DNA from: an uncultured Bacteroidales bacterium | GTDB lineage: Bacteria > Bacteroidota > Bacteroidia > Bacteroidales > UBA3824 | Assembly (NCBI GenBank): GCA_937877455.1 | Contig: CALFIU010000040.1 | Location: forward strand, 1 to 6,915 | Direction: 5' to 3' | DNA length: 6,915 bases | Shown here: positions 6,672 to 6,915 of the stretch, piece after piece | Position numbering within the stretch: the stretch's first letter is position 1 | Layout: each line of letters begins with the position of its first letter | The notes under the pieces: generated by a model | Told to the model about the DNA's origin: nothing | The model's database searches: none | The model's input: only the letters and a program-made list of their open reading frames with translations | Position numbers and translations under genes: made by a program

Positions 6672-6915
6672 ACGCTTTCTTCAGAAAGGTTTGCACCACT
6701 ATAACCATAGATTACTTTATTGCGAATTGAACCGTCTGCGCCGAATTCCGAAACATCTGTTTTCTTTCCATTTTTGTATGAGAACACGGCTTTCCATGAA
6801 AGTACTGATTCTGAATCATATCCAAGCTGTTCTACAAGAAGTCCTTTTTCATCATAGATATTCTGGATTTTATTTAGTAAAACATCTTTTGCGCTGTACG
6901 CTGTTGATTCAATCT
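6521..6915 (-). CDS. 3' part of a tyrosine/glycine-rich repeat protein, fused to antisense sequence
   Basis: The frame is open from the right edge of the window to a stop at 6521-6523; the 5' end lies outside. From the edge to about 6641 it codes for short degenerate repeats of the kind Y-D-x-x-G-x-L-x-E-x-x-x-Y-x-x-D-G, resembling the YD-type or beta-strand repeat proteins common in Bacteroidetes, often secreted. I do not recognise a specific family or function. At about 6641 the repeat pattern ends in mid-unit. The remaining ~40 codons (ILGVLNFV onward) are antisense to the restriction gene: hydrophobic, low in complexity and with no repeat character. They are most likely read-through sequence, not a true C-terminus. 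The original gene has probably lost its 3' end. The GTG at 6787 is an internal valine codon, not a start. Confidence 0.6.
   Translation of the reverse strand, partial: IESTAYSAKDVLLNKIQNIYDEKGLLVEQLGYDSESVLSWKAVFSYKNGKKTDVSEFGADGSIRNKVIYGYSGANLSEESVYNSDGVLVGKLILGVLNFVLIPPYCLLSSPLMLNALTTTTLLLSSLMIL
6641..6653. other. Probable junction joining the 3' ends of two convergent genes
   Basis: Family-like coding of the plus-strand nuclease reaches LPTR (6642-6653), and repeat-like coding of the minus-strand protein reaches VLVGK (6655-6641). Both genes lose their expected sequence within the same ~13 nt. The overlap of the two signals suggests a short microhomology at the join. A deletion, a recombination event or an assembly join would all look like this. 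Confidence 0.5.
6641..6883 (-). repeat. Tandem ~25-residue protein repeats, last unit cut off
   Basis: In the minus-strand frame the units begin at 6883 (VLLNKIQNIYDEKG..., 26 residues), 6805 (VLSWKAVFSYKNGK..., 25 residues), 6730 (SIRNKVIYGYSGAN..., 25 residues) and 6655 (VLVGK only). Shared positions are a leading hydrophobic pair with Lys four residues after the first residue, an aromatic or Tyr at position 10, Gly at about 13, Glu at about 18 in some units, an aromatic near 21, and Asp-Gly at the end. The fourth unit keeps its first five residues and then departs from the pattern. At DNA level the units are diverged, so they are old repeats, not a recent expansion. Confidence 0.65.

Noticed and set aside
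6675..6688. CTTTC-TTCA-GAAAG hairpin after the nuclease stop as a terminator
   Set aside because: The stem is only 5 bp, no T tract follows, and it lies inside coding sequence of the repeat protein.
6521..6787. Complete 88-residue membrane-like protein starting at GTG 6787
   Set aside because: The repeat coding continues upstream of 6787 without a break, and the hydrophobic tail is antisense to the nuclease gene.

Overview
The window looks like chromosomal DNA of a Bacteroidales-type bacterium (Bacteroides/Prevotella/Muribaculaceae side). The signs are an A-rich translation leader with no Shine-Dalgarno at most starts, a Bacteroidetes-style promoter with a TAnnTTTG -7 box in front of the plus-strand gene, an adaptor lipoprotein with a Ser-Ser-Cys lipobox, and an RND pump whose TM4 and TM10 motifs are of the type I associate with Bacteroidetes. 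The genus cannot be fixed from the sequence.

Layout. Positions 1-68 show no gene. Positions 69-111 hold a strong rho-independent terminator that closes a three-gene minus-strand operon, transcribed from right to left: periplasmic adaptor lipoprotein (5614-4586), RND inner-membrane pump (4579-1484) and TolC-like outer-membrane channel (1487-129). The genes are 6 nt apart and then overlap by 4 nt. Together they encode a complete tripartite efflux system; its substrate cannot be read from the sequence.

Positions 5615-5870 form the divergent control region between this operon and a plus-strand gene. It is unusually structured: four copies of an ATTTAGAA/TTCTAAAT element (two in each orientation), an imperfect ~30-nt direct repeat, a perfect 10-bp palindrome, and a good plus-strand promoter whose -7 box overlaps a weaker minus-strand candidate.

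Positions 5871-6671 encode a HaeIII-family type II restriction endonuclease (probable specificity GGCC). No methyltransferase is present in the window, and the protein appears to lack its C-terminal end. Facing it from the right edge (6915 to 6521, minus strand) is the 3' part of a gene for a protein made of ~25-residue tyrosine/glycine-rich repeats. Recognisable repeat coding runs into the 3' end of the nuclease gene and stops abruptly at about 6641, the point where the nuclease also loses its family-like sequence. The simplest reading is a deletion (or an assembly join) that fused the 3' ends of two convergent genes. This seam and the repeat-rich divergent control region are the two most interesting things here.
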